Origin: JAAYZX01 sp040770645
Lineage (GTDB): Bacteria > Actinomycetota > Thermoleophilia > RBG-16-64-13
Direction: 5' to 3'
Assembly (NCBI GenBank): GCA_040770645.1
Contig: JAXGIS010000008.1
Location: 31,413-95,412, forward strand
Length of the DNA stretch: 64,000 nt
In this document: one piece after another, positions 46,149-54,701 of the stretch
Layout: each line of letters begins with the position of its first letter
Numbering within the stretch: the first letter of the stretch is position 1
The notes under the pieces: generated by a model
What the model saw: only the letters and a program-made list of their open reading frames with translations
Databases searched by the model: none
Told to the model about the DNA's origin: nothing
Translations under genes and position numbers: made by a program

Positions 46149-46739
46149 CTATCCGGTCTCCCCGACCGCCGAGTCGCGGCCGGGCGCATCCGGAGCCGAC
46201 TCTCCGCCGCTCAACCAAAGCTCGACCAGCTCCGCAGCCGCGACCACCAGGGCACGCACATCCTCCGTCGGCTCCGTAAACGGGCTCAGCACATACCCGG
46301 CCAGATCCGCCCCTGGAGCAGGGGGCCGGCCCACGCCCACCCTCACACGCCAGAACTCGCGGGAACGCAGCACTTTTTCCAAGCTGCGCAGCCCATTGTG
46401 ACCACCCAGGCCGCCACCTCGCTTGAGGCGCACAACCCCGAACGGCAACTCGACTTCGTCGTGGATGGCGAGGATGTCGTCCACTCCCACTTTGTAGAAG
46501 CGGGCGGCTTTACCTATGGAGTCGCCGGAGAGGTTCATATAGGTCTGCGGCATAACCATGAGCACCACGGCCGGGCCCAGCCTCCCCTCCACCGTCAAAC
46601 CGGAGAAACGGCTGCGCACCGGACCCCAGTCGTGTCGACGAATCAGTTCCTCGGCGACCATGAACCCCACGCTGTGACGGTGCGCTCGATACTGTGCGCC
46701 CGGATTCCCGAGTGCTGCGATGAGACGAAGTCGGCTCAT
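46149..46739 (-). CDS. pth: Peptidyl-tRNA hydrolase
   Basis: 196 residues: RLRLIAALGNPGAQYRAHRH with SVGFMV (catalytic His; the usual RHNVG reads RHSVG), QTYMNLSGDSIGKAARFYKV, AIHDEVELPFGVVRLKRGGG (catalytic Asp) and GGHNGLRSLEKVL. It releases peptides from tRNA in the cytoplasm. It lies between prs and mfd. Confidence 0.96.
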   Translation of the reverse strand: MSRLRLIAALGNPGAQYRAHRHSVGFMVAEELIRRHDWGPVRSRFSGLTVEGRLGPAVVLMVMPQTYMNLSGDSIGKAARFYKVGVDDILAIHDEVELPFGVVRLKRGGGLGGHNGLRSLEKVLRSREFWRVRVGVGRPPAPGADLAGYVLSPFTEPTEDVRALVVAAAELVELWLSGGESAPDAPGRDSAVGETG

Positions 46740-46798
46740 GACATCACGGCGCCGGTGGCTCCGGGAAGCGCGGCCGCGCGCAGCGCGCCGCAGACCTC

Positions 46799-47787
46799 CT
46801 AGAAGAGCTGGTTCTCTCCCTGGAAGAGGGCGCTCACCGACTCGTGGAGATGGACGTTTTTGATGGTATCCGCCAAGATCTGGGCCGTGGACAGCACGAC
46901 TATCTTGCTGCGGTCTTTGTCCAAACGCAGCGGGATGGTGTCAGTGACCACCAGTTCCTTGAGTGGTGAGGCCGCGATGCGCTCGTAGGCGGGGTCAGAC
47001 AACACAGGGTGCGTGGCAGCCGCGTAAACCTCCTTGGCACCGTATTCCATCAGTGTCTCGGCCCCGTTGCAGAGGGTGCCGGCCGTATCCACGATATCGT
47101 CGATCATGACGGCCGTCTTGCCTTTGACGTCACCGATGACTCCAAGCACCCTGGAGACGTTGTGTGCCGATCGCACTTTGCTGAGGATGGCCAGAGAGGC
47201 GGATAGATTAACGGCACAACGTTTGGCCGTTTTGACCCCGCCGGCGTCGGGTGCCACCACCACGATTTCATCAGCCCCTTTGAAGCGAAAGTAATCGGTA
47301 AGCATGGGCATGGCAGTCATGTGATCGCAGGGGACGTTGAAGAACCCCTGTAGCTGTCCCGCGTGCAGATCCATGGTGAGCACCCGGTTCACCCCGGCCG
47401 CCTCCAGTAGGTCGGCCACGAGTTTGGCGGTGATGGGCTCACGTGGTTGGCTCTTCTTGTCTTGGCGCGAGTAGCCATACCAGGGGATCACGGCCGTGAT
47501 ACGCCGGGTGGAGGCCAAGCGCGCCGCTTGGATCATGATGAGCAGTTCCATCAGGTTCTCGTTCACGTGGGCCGGCAAGTCGGTTGCACGATGAACACAT
47601 CCGCGCCCCGAATGCTGGCATCGTATTTGCAGTAGATCTCACCGTCGGCGAAAGTCTGGATGCTCACCGCACCCAGAGGGAACCCGAGGTGGTCCGCGAT
47701 CTTGGCACTCAGGTCTGGATTGCCCCTCCCGGAGAACACCATCAGCGGTGGTTCGCTCGGTTGCGTGCTGATCATTCCAGCCGACAT
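46799..47787 (-). pseudogene. prs: Ribose-phosphate pyrophosphokinase (PRPP synthase) with one frameshift
   Basis: Prs makes PRPP from ribose-5-phosphate and ATP. The N-terminal frame (from ATG 47787, preceded by AGAGGAG) has MVFSGRGNPDLSAKIADHLG and GADVFIVQPTCRP. At about 47575 one base is missing and the neighbouring frame continues VNENLMELLIMIQAARLAST, WYGYSRQDKKSQPREPITAK, VVAPDAGGVKTAKRCA and the PRPP loop IDDIVDTAGTLCNGAE. Restoring one base gives about 330 residues, full length. Because prs is normally essential, the break is most simply a sequence error. Confidence 0.93.
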
Positions 47788-47866
47788 GCTTACTCCTCTT
47801 TCTGACCCGTCACGCCACCTCGTGGGCAGCGCGGCTACAACAACTACGACACCTTCGCCCCAAGGG

Positions 47867-48910
47867 TCAAGCCCCACCCACCCAGCCGCAACGTCCGGCC
47901 ACATTCACGGTGAACGGAGTCACGACCGTCCCATCCGCAATGACTGCTTCTTCCAGGTAGCAATGGGGGACCCGACAGTCCCGCCCCAAAATGGTATCAA
48001 CTAGCGTGGTGCATGGTCCCACCGTTGTGCCGCGACCCACCACTGTGGCCCCCCGCAGGCTGCAGAAAGGATGCAAGTGAACATCAGGCTTAAGCTCAAC
48101 CTCAGCGTGAATCTGAGTACATTCGGGGCGTTCAATAGTCACTCCCACCTGCATCCACATCCGGCACAACCGATCGTTCATGATGATCTCAGCCTGAGCC
48201 AATTCGGCCCGGGTGTTCACGCCCAGAAGAGATGCGGCATCATCCGCCACGACGGCTGCCACCGGCGCACCCTCCTCCACCAGGTGCTCAATCACGTCCG
48301 TGAGGTAGACCTCGCCCTGCGCGTTGGCCGTCCCCACACGTTGAAGAATAGCCAGTGCCTGCCGGGCGGGCAGTACGTACATCCCGGAATTCACTTCATT
48401 GACACTGAGTTGGTCAGGTCCGGCGTCGCGATGCTCGACGATCTTCATCACCCGACCTTCATCGTCCCTAAGTACGCGGCCGTAGCCGGTGGGATCCTCG
48501 AGCCGCATGGTGAGCACCGTGGCCACAGCGCCGCTGACTCGGTGTCCCTCCACCAATGCCCGCAAAGCCTCCGCGGTGAGCAGGGGGGTGTCACCCGGCA
48601 CTACCAGTATCGATCCATCGGGCAATTCCGATGCCGCCGACAGCAGCGCATGTCCCGTACCACGTTGCGTCTCCTGCAACGCAACCGCACAGCCCACCGG
48701 GAGAAGAGGCCGCACACGTTCGTGCCCGTGCCCCAACACAACCACGGTCTTACCGGCACCAAGCGGAGCGGCGGCTCGTAGCACATGTCTCACCAGTGGG
48801 AGCCCGCATACCGTGTGCAGGACTTTTGGTAGATCCGACTTCATGCGTGTTCCCAAACCCGCAGCCAGTACGACCACGGCGGCGATGGGAGGAGCGGCAA
48901 TCTGGCTCAT
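47867..48910 (-). CDS. glmU: GlmU-type UDP-GlcNAc pyrophosphorylase, C-terminally short
   Basis: 347 residues from ATG 48910. The uridyltransferase domain is complete: VVVLAAGLGTRMKSDLPKVL, ALQETQRGTGHALLSAASEL, VVPGDTPLLTAEALRALVEG, EVNSGMYVLPARQALAILQR and GEVYLTDVIEHLVEEGAPVA. After it only a few left-handed-helix turns remain (SLRGATVVGRGTTVGPCTTL), and the protein stops at AGRCGWVGGA. Full GlmU has about 450 residues with the acetyltransferase active site in the missing part. So this gene probably makes UDP-GlcNAc from GlcNAc-1-P only. The prs start 80 bp later leaves no room for the rest. Confidence 0.9.
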   Translation of the reverse strand: MSQIAAPPIAAVVVLAAGLGTRMKSDLPKVLHTVCGLPLVRHVLRAAAPLGAGKTVVVLGHGHERVRPLLPVGCAVALQETQRGTGHALLSAASELPDGSILVVPGDTPLLTAEALRALVEGHRVSGAVATVLTMRLEDPTGYGRVLRDDEGRVMKIVEHRDAGPDQLSVNEVNSGMYVLPARQALAILQRVGTANAQGEVYLTDVIEHLVEEGAPVAAVVADDAASLLGVNTRAELAQAEIIMNDRLCRMWMQVGVTIERPECTQIHAEVELKPDVHLHPFCSLRGATVVGRGTTVGPCTTLVDTILGRDCRVPHCYLEEAVIADGTVVTPFTVNVAGRCGWVGGA

Positions 48911-48977
48911 GGAGTCACCAGAGGGGCTTGGCGAGATTGGGGCAACAGCGGCACACATCCGAGTTTGGTGAAGGAGG

Positions 48978-49049
48978 CTGGGGCGGAAGGATTCGAACCT
49001 CCGCATGACGGGACCAAAACCCGTTGCCTTACCGCTTGGCGACGCCCCA
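48978..49049 (-). tRNA. tRNA-Gln (anticodon TTG)
   Basis: 72 nt on the minus strand. The acceptor TGGGGCG pairs with CGCCCCA. The anticodon stem ACGGG/CCCGT encloses a loop carrying TTG; the T-loop is GTTCGAATC. No CCA is encoded. It lies 68 bp upstream of glmU. Confidence 0.95.
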
Positions 49050-49112
49050 GCGTTGCGTCGCGCCGAATCGGGCCCGGCGCCCAGTCGAGTATAGGCTTGG
49101 CACCACAGGGCG

Positions 49113-51074
49113 TCAAGCCGAGGGGTCTACGCCGGCAGCCTGCCACTCCTCCACCTCCGCATACACCACCTGGTACCCGACCTTCTCCAACTGCACGGCT
49201 GCACGCACGGCGGCCTGCTCCGAGGGATACAGGCCGAACATAGTGGGTCCCGAGCCACTCATCATGGCGACGTGGGCTCCCGATGCCTTAAGGGCCTTCT
49301 GCCGCGCAGTGAGATCCGGGACCATGCAATATGCTGCGCTCTCGAGATCGTTGTGAGCAATCTCTCCCACCTCCGCCACTACATCCTGGTCGGCCACCTC
49401 ACCCTGCAGCCAGCGGGTTTCGAGGTCCCGCCAAGCCAACTCAAAGTCCTCACAGCGATGGTGGAACTCCGCGGCGGTCTCATTCCCGGCTACGGTGTCG
49501 TACGCCGCGTAGACGGCTCTGGTGCTCAGCTGTTCCTCAGGCAGAACGAGCACCATGTATTGCCGGGGCAGCCGGAATGGTTCCAGGACCTCCCCGCGAC
49601 CCCGAGCCAAGCTGCATCCAGGCGTCAGGAAGAAAGGGACATCGGCCCCCAGCCGGGCAGCCAACTGCGCCAACCCCCCACGGGCCAGTGGAGGCCCGCC
49701 GGCTACACGCACGGCCTCGGCGGCGGCTATCAGCGCGGCCGCCGCGTCCGAACTGCCACCTCCCATGCCCGCCGCCATCGGTATGCGTTTACGGATCGCG
49801 ATGGATCCACTCAATATCCATCCCGTTTCGCTTTCCACAAGATCCACCGCCCGGTCCACCAGATTGGCACCCAGCGCCACGCCCGGGCACGTGACCACCA
49901 CCCGCCGCGCCCCTCCAGCAACTCCGGGTGACGGCCGTGGACCCCACGAGCCGTCGTCGGCAGGTGAATGCGGCTCTGCCGTGAGATCCACTTCCAGTTC
50001 ATCAGCCAAGGTGAGGGGCGCCATGACGGACAACAAGGGGTGGTAGCCGTCGGGCTGCAACGGACCCACCAACAACAGCAGATTCACCTTGGCTGGAGCC
50101 CTCACAAGCTGCGGCTTCACTAGTCCGGCCTCCCGAGAGGCGTCCGCGGCACCGGAGGCGTCCAGCCCCGGGCCAGAAGCTCGCGCCAACGCCACGTACT
50201 CCTTGGGTTCCAGTTGTTCGGCGCGGAGGCCGGGCTTCAGCCCGGCCTCCGCGCCTGCCGCGGTCAAAGCCTCCTTGGAGAGGCCGCCGGCCGCTGCCAT
50301 AGCATTCACCCACGTCTTCCTTCGACTACCGAAGGCCGCGTCGATCACGCCACGCACGAACCACGGCCGGCACTCCACCAATGGATCCACCGCCGTCCGC
50401 TCCAGCGTGAGCAGAGTAGAATCCACGCGAGGCACAGGCCGGAAGATGGTGCGCGACAGGGGGCGGGCATTGCGCAAGGTGGTGTGGAGCCGCATCCATG
50501 CAGACAGGGATCCGTAGGTTTTGCTCCCGGAGGGCGCAACCAGCCTCTCGGCCACTTCGCGCTGCACCATAACCACATAACGTCTCACGGTGGGGAGGCG
50601 CCATACGGCTTCCGCCAAAAACGGAGCCGCAATGGAGTAGGGGAGGTTGCTGGCGCACAACGTAGGTTTCGGCTCGAGCCCCTCGAGATCGGCGGCCAGC
50701 ACATCCGTCAGGTGGAGGGTGAGGTTGGGAGGTAGGCCGCCCTCCGGCTGTCCCAACGACACATGCAGCGAATCCACCAGACTGGGGTCGATCTCGAAAG
50801 CGTGGACGTGGCCGGCCACCGCCACCAGCGCCCTCGTCAGCACTCCCATGCCGGCACCCACCTCCACCACCACGTCCTCGGGTCGGCCTTCCAGTTGGGT
50901 GAGTATGACCCGAATGATGTTGTCGTCGATGAGGAAGTTCTGACCCAGGCCTCGACGCGGCACGTGACCTGACTCGGCCAGACGTGCCACCGACACCTGC
51001 CTGGGAGTTCGCCTCACTAAACCTCGGCCGGATTCGGCCGTGCGAGGCTCCGGGGTGGAACCCGTTGCGCTCAT
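49113..51074 (-). CDS. RsmA (KsgA) 16S rRNA dimethyladenosine transferase fused to IspE kinase
   Basis: 653 residues with two enzymes. Residues 38-310: RGLGQNFLIDDNIIRVILTQ, VVEVGAGMGVLTRALVAVAG (SAM site), LCASNLPYSIAAPFLAEAVW (N-L-P-Y catalytic motif), FRPVPRVDSTLLTLER, the KsgA/RsmA enzyme that dimethylates two adenines near the 3' end of 16S rRNA. Residues 325-653: LVRAPAKVNLLLLVGPLQPD, PMAAGMGGGSSDAAAALIAA (GHMP ATP loop) and MMSGSGPTMFGLYPSEQAAV, the IspE CDP-methylerythritol kinase of the MEP isoprenoid pathway. These genes are often adjacent; here they share one frame. A palindrome at 50220-50255 encodes a loop in the RsmA C-terminus. Confidence 0.94.
   Translation of the reverse strand: MSATGSTPEPRTAESGRGLVRRTPRQVSVARLAESGHVPRRGLGQNFLIDDNIIRVILTQLEGRPEDVVVEVGAGMGVLTRALVAVAGHVHAFEIDPSLVDSLHVSLGQPEGGLPPNLTLHLTDVLAADLEGLEPKPTLCASNLPYSIAAPFLAEAVWRLPTVRRYVVMVQREVAERLVAPSGSKTYGSLSAWMRLHTTLRNARPLSRTIFRPVPRVDSTLLTLERTAVDPLVECRPWFVRGVIDAAFGSRRKTWVNAMAAAGGLSKEALTAAGAEAGLKPGLRAEQLEPKEYVALARASGPGLDASGAADASREAGLVKPQLVRAPAKVNLLLLVGPLQPDGYHPLLSVMAPLTLADELEVDLTAEPHSPADDGSWGPRPSPGVAGGARRVVVTCPGVALGANLVDRAVDLVESETGWILSGSIAIRKRIPMAAGMGGGSSDAAAALIAAAEAVRVAGGPPLARGGLAQLAARLGADVPFFLTPGCSLARGRGEVLEPFRLPRQYMVLVLPEEQLSTRAVYAAYDTVAGNETAAEFHHRCEDFELAWRDLETRWLQGEVADQDVVAEVGEIAHNDLESAAYCMVPDLTARQKALKASGAHVAMMSGSGPTMFGLYPSEQAAVRAAVQLEKVGYQVVYAEVEEWQAAGVDPSA
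50220..50255. repeat. 36-bp perfect palindrome inside the rsmA-ispE coding region
   Basis: 17-bp perfectly complementary arms with a 2-base centre. It occupies exactly 12 codons (GAEAGLKPGLRA) in the C-terminal helical part of RsmA. Its core GGGCTGAAGCCCGG is shared with the hairpin after eno. Confidence 0.9.
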
Positions 51075-51091
51075 GGGCGACCCCAGGCCCC

Positions 51092-51889
51092 CTAACCGCG
51101 GGCCGGCACATTGAGACGCGGGAAAGCCTGTGCCGCATTCGCGAGCACAAGTTCAGCCAAGTCCGCCGTAGACACGCCCCGCAGTCTCGCCACGAAGTCG
51201 TAAGTGCGCACCACATTGGCCGGCGAGTTCGGCCGGCCGCGCAGTGGTTCGGGTGTCAGATAAGGAGCGTCGGTCTCCAGGAGCAGCAGGTGGGCCGGCG
51301 TGCGACGGGCGGCATCCTGCAGCGCCGCCGCCTTCCGGTAGGTTACGTTGCCTGCGAAGCTCATGTACCAACCCAGTCCGACAAACTCTTCCACCCGTTC
51401 CGGCATGGAAAAACAGTGGAGAATAACCGTCAGCCCCTCGGCGTGCTCCCGCAGGAGGGGGATACTGCGCTCATCAGCGTTGCGCGTGTGGATGACGAGC
51501 GGCAGCCCCAACTCACGGGCCAAACCGATCTGGTCCACGAATACCCTCTCCTGCCGGTCACGCGGGGAGCGATCCCGATAGAAATCCAGACCCGTCTCCC
51601 CCACGGCCACCACTCTGGGATCCATGCCCAGGAGCCTGAGTTCGTCCAGATCCCCGGCGCCGGACGCCCCCGCATCGTGCGGATGAATGCCAATGGTGGC
51701 AAACACCCCGGGATGGGCGGAGGCCAAGGCTACGGCGGAACGAGAGCTCTCCAGGTCGGTGCCGGACTGAATAATCAAGCCCACGCCGGCGGCCGCCGCC
51801 GCGGCGAGCTGTGACGCCACAGATTCCCGGCTGTGGTCCAAGTGGGCATGTGTATCGATCAACAGCAGGGCGATACCCCCCACGCGCAC
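51092..51889 (-). CDS. tatD: TatD family metal-dependent DNase
   Basis: 265 residues, TIM-barrel: LLIDTHAHLDHS (metal His pair), FATIGIHPHDAG, VVAVGETGLDFYRDRSP (Glu ligand), LPLVIHTRNADE, VILHCFSMP and LLLETDAPYLTPEPLRGRPN. It is a 3'-5' DNA exonuclease/deoxyribonuclease, likely in DNA quality control. It lies between metG and rsmA-ispE, the common metG-tatD-rsmA order. Confidence 0.94.
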   Translation of the reverse strand: MRVGGIALLLIDTHAHLDHSRESVASQLAAAAAAGVGLIIQSGTDLESSRSAVALASAHPGVFATIGIHPHDAGASGAGDLDELRLLGMDPRVVAVGETGLDFYRDRSPRDRQERVFVDQIGLARELGLPLVIHTRNADERSIPLLREHAEGLTVILHCFSMPERVEEFVGLGWYMSFAGNVTYRKAAALQDAARRTPAHLLLLETDAPYLTPEPLRGRPNSPANVVRTYDFVARLRGVSTADLAELVLANAAQAFPRLNVPARG

Positions 51890-51941
51890 CTCAGACGGAG
51901 CGCCCTCGTCCAGCCCTGCCGACCCGCCGGTGCCGCTGCAC

Positions 51942-53471
51942 TCACTCCTCTATGCGCGGGAAGAGCGGCGCCCCTGTCTCAACCGTCAGTTTCGGCCCGA
52001 GGAGTCCCCACTCCGCCCGGCTCCACGCCACCGCTTCCGCACTCGGCTCGATTCCCAACCGACATAGGATCTCGTCACTGGTGGCGGGCATGTAGGCGTG
52101 CAACAGCACGGCGAGCAAACGCAGCCCCTCAGCGAGGTTCCACAGGGTGGCATCGAGTTCCGTGTCTTCACCGGCTTTGGCCTGCTTCCACGGGGCACGC
52201 TCCTCCACGTAACGGTTGAGCCGGCGCACGAAACTCCAGATGGCCTCCAGCGCTCCACTGAGGTTGAAGTCTTGAAGTCCATCCCGAGCGGCCGCCACGG
52301 CGGCTGCCGCCTCCTCCACCAGAGGCGAGTGGGCGGCGCTCTCCGGAGGCGCCGGCACGTTGCCGCCCCGGTATTTGCCTATCATGGACTCCGTGCGCGA
52401 GAGCAGGTTCCCCAACTCGTTGGCCAACTCCGCGTTGTACCTGTTCTTGAAACTCTCTTCTCCCACCACGCCGTCCTGGCCGAAATTCACTTCACGCAGG
52501 CAATAGAAGCGGAAGGGATCGGCTCCGTACTGCTCGATGAGCGGGAAGGGGTCCATCACGTTGCCGCGGGTCTTAGACATCTTCTCGCCGCCGAGTTTCA
52601 GATAGCCGTGGATGAACAGGTGCTCAGGTAACTCGTAACCGGCCGACATGAGCAGCGCCGGCCAGATGATGCCGTGGAATTTCAAAATGTCTTGCGCCAT
52701 CAGGTGGCAGGTGGGCGGCCAGAAACGCTCAGTCAGATCCTCGGCCCCGGCGTAAGAGAGCGCACTCGGGTAGTTGATGAGGGCATCCACCCACACGTAG
52801 ACCACCTGAGACTCGTCCCACGGGACCGGAATACCCCACTTCAGCGTGGCTCGAGAGACGGAGATATCTTCCAGACCCTGCTCTATGAAGGACAGCGCCT
52901 CGTTGTAGCGATGGCGCGGTCGCACGAAGTCGGGGTGGGCCTTGTAGTGCTCGGCGAGGCGGTCTTGGTAGGCCGATAGTCGAAAGAAATAGTTCTTTTC
53001 CTCCATATGCACAGGAGCCGTGCCGTGATCCGGGCACAAGCCGTCCACCAAGTTCTCTTCGGCATAGTAAGCCTCACACGCCGAGCAATAAAGCCCCGAG
53101 TACGTGTTCTCGTAGATGTCACCGCGCTCGTATACCTTGCGCAGGAACGCCTGTACATACGCCTCATGCTGCGGATCGGTGGTGCGAATGAAGAAGTCGT
53201 TGGTGGCATCGACCTTGCGTGCCACCTCCTTGAACTTCACCACCATTTCGTCCGCATGCTGCCGCGGGCTGACTCCCCGCTCCACGGCCGCCTGCTCCAC
53301 CTTGTTCCCGTGTTCGTCGGTACCGGTCAAGAAGAAGACGTCATCGCCCAACTGGCGATGGAACCGGGCCAGCACATCGGCGGCCGCAGTGGTGTACGCG
53401 TGCCCGATGTGAGGCACATCGTTGACGTAGTAGATCGGAGTAGTGATGAAGAACTTGCCCATGGGCGGCAC
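51942..53471 (-). CDS. metG: Methionyl-tRNA synthetase
   Basis: 509 residues: FFITTPIYYVNDVPHIGHAY (the HIGH motif), the zinc knuckle GLYCSACEAYYAEENLVDGL ending CPDH (one His in place of Cys), VYVWVDALINYPSALSYAG, and the KMSKT-type loop GGEKMSKTRGNVMDPFPLIE. The anticodon-binding helices occupy the last 150 residues. There is no C-terminal EMAP-II dimerisation domain, as in many MetG1 enzymes. RBS is weak; ATG at 53471. Confidence 0.97.
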   Translation of the reverse strand: MPPMGKFFITTPIYYVNDVPHIGHAYTTAAADVLARFHRQLGDDVFFLTGTDEHGNKVEQAAVERGVSPRQHADEMVVKFKEVARKVDATNDFFIRTTDPQHEAYVQAFLRKVYERGDIYENTYSGLYCSACEAYYAEENLVDGLCPDHGTAPVHMEEKNYFFRLSAYQDRLAEHYKAHPDFVRPRHRYNEALSFIEQGLEDISVSRATLKWGIPVPWDESQVVYVWVDALINYPSALSYAGAEDLTERFWPPTCHLMAQDILKFHGIIWPALLMSAGYELPEHLFIHGYLKLGGEKMSKTRGNVMDPFPLIEQYGADPFRFYCLREVNFGQDGVVGEESFKNRYNAELANELGNLLSRTESMIGKYRGGNVPAPPESAAHSPLVEEAAAAVAAARDGLQDFNLSGALEAIWSFVRRLNRYVEERAPWKQAKAGEDTELDATLWNLAEGLRLLAVLLHAYMPATSDEILCRLGIEPSAEAVAWSRAEWGLLGPKLTVETGAPLFPRIEE

Positions 53472-53649
53472 CTGGAATGCGCGGTTTACCGGCCGAAATC
53501 CGGATGTTCCGGAATCGGGGCTATTCTAGCAGATGGCCCGTACCGGTCCGCCATAACCCACGAGGCAATCAAGACCAGGTGTCTCTTCGGCGCGGGCGCG
53601 GCCTACGGTAGATCTGACGCCGCGTCGGCGCCACCTGTCGCCCTCCCTC

Positions 53650-54537
53650 TCAGCCGTCAGGATCCGCACTCCTCCTATTCCTCTCAGCGTCGGGAGGTGC
53701 AAGCGCTTTCATGGTCAGCACCAACTCATAGGCCGCGCTACGGCTGAGCCCTGCCATCTCTGCCACCGAATCTGCAATAGATCGTGTTGACATGCCGTTC
53801 TGCAATTGTTGCTGCACGATCGACGCCACGGCCGCCTGAACGTCAGGTTGCTCCCTTGATCCGCCCCCGGGGTGATTTTCAGGCCTCAGCACCAAGGTGA
53901 TTTCTCCACGCACCATATCCGGCAGAGCGGCCAACACCTCCTCCACACTGCCGCTGATCACCTGCTCGTGCAGCTTGGTGAGTTCGCGGCAGAGGGCAAG
54001 CCGGCATCCGGGGCGCAACGCCGCCATCTCAGCCAGAGTGGCCCGCACGCGCCGGGGAGACTCGAACGCCACCAACGTGGCCCGCACCGCCGCTGCGTTG
54101 TCCAGAACCGGCTTGAGGCGCCCCCGACCCCGGGGGAGGAAACCCACGAAGAGGAACCGATTGGCGGGCAGCCCGGAAACCGCCAGTGCCGCCAAGGCGG
54201 CCGACGGGCCCGGCACGGCGGTCACGGGGATGCCCTCCTCGTGGCAGGCCTGCACCAGCCTCAGGCCCGGATCCGAGAGAATGGGCGTGCCGGCATCGGA
54301 AACCAGAGCAACATCCGCTCCCTCCCTCAAGCGCGGCATCAGCTCGCCCACTCGATGTACCTCATTGTGCTCGTGCAGGCTGATGAGCGTGGGCCCCTTG
54401 ATTCCGAAATGCGACAGCAGTTTCATGGTCCGCCGGGTGTCTTCGCAGGCGACTATCTGCACCTTCTCCAGTATCTCCACCAGTCGAGGCGAGGCATCTC
54501 TCAAGTTGCCAATGGGTGTGGCGCAGATGTAGAGCAT
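53650..54537 (-). CDS. rsmI: 16S rRNA 2'-O-methyltransferase RsmI
   Basis: About 295 residues from MLYICATPIGNLRDASPRLV. The tetrapyrrole-methylase fold motifs are VACEDTRRTMKLLSHFGIKG, ALVSDAGTPILSDPGLRLVQ and ITAVPGPSA-type VPGPSAALAALAVSGLPANR, then FESPRRVRATLAEM. It methylates C1402 of 16S rRNA. The frame extends upstream to 54666, but family similarity begins at 54537. It is the last gene of the minus-strand housekeeping block. Confidence 0.95.
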   Translation of the reverse strand: MLYICATPIGNLRDASPRLVEILEKVQIVACEDTRRTMKLLSHFGIKGPTLISLHEHNEVHRVGELMPRLREGADVALVSDAGTPILSDPGLRLVQACHEEGIPVTAVPGPSAALAALAVSGLPANRFLFVGFLPRGRGRLKPVLDNAAAVRATLVAFESPRRVRATLAEMAALRPGCRLALCRELTKLHEQVISGSVEEVLAALPDMVRGEITLVLRPENHPGGGSREQPDVQAAVASIVQQQLQNGMSTRSIADSVAEMAGLSRSAAYELVLTMKALAPPDAERNRRSADPDG

Positions 54538-54701
54538 ATGGTGAGCATAACACCGCTTGTTCTGGAACCCCCCACGGGCTGCGGGCAAGACCTGTAGCGC
54601 CGGTGTGCGCTGAGTGGCTACAATGAGCAACCCGGCAGGCGCGTCTCGCGCAGGGGGGCCGGGCACCGGTGTGCGCGACTGACTAGGAGGTTGAAGGTAT
54701 T

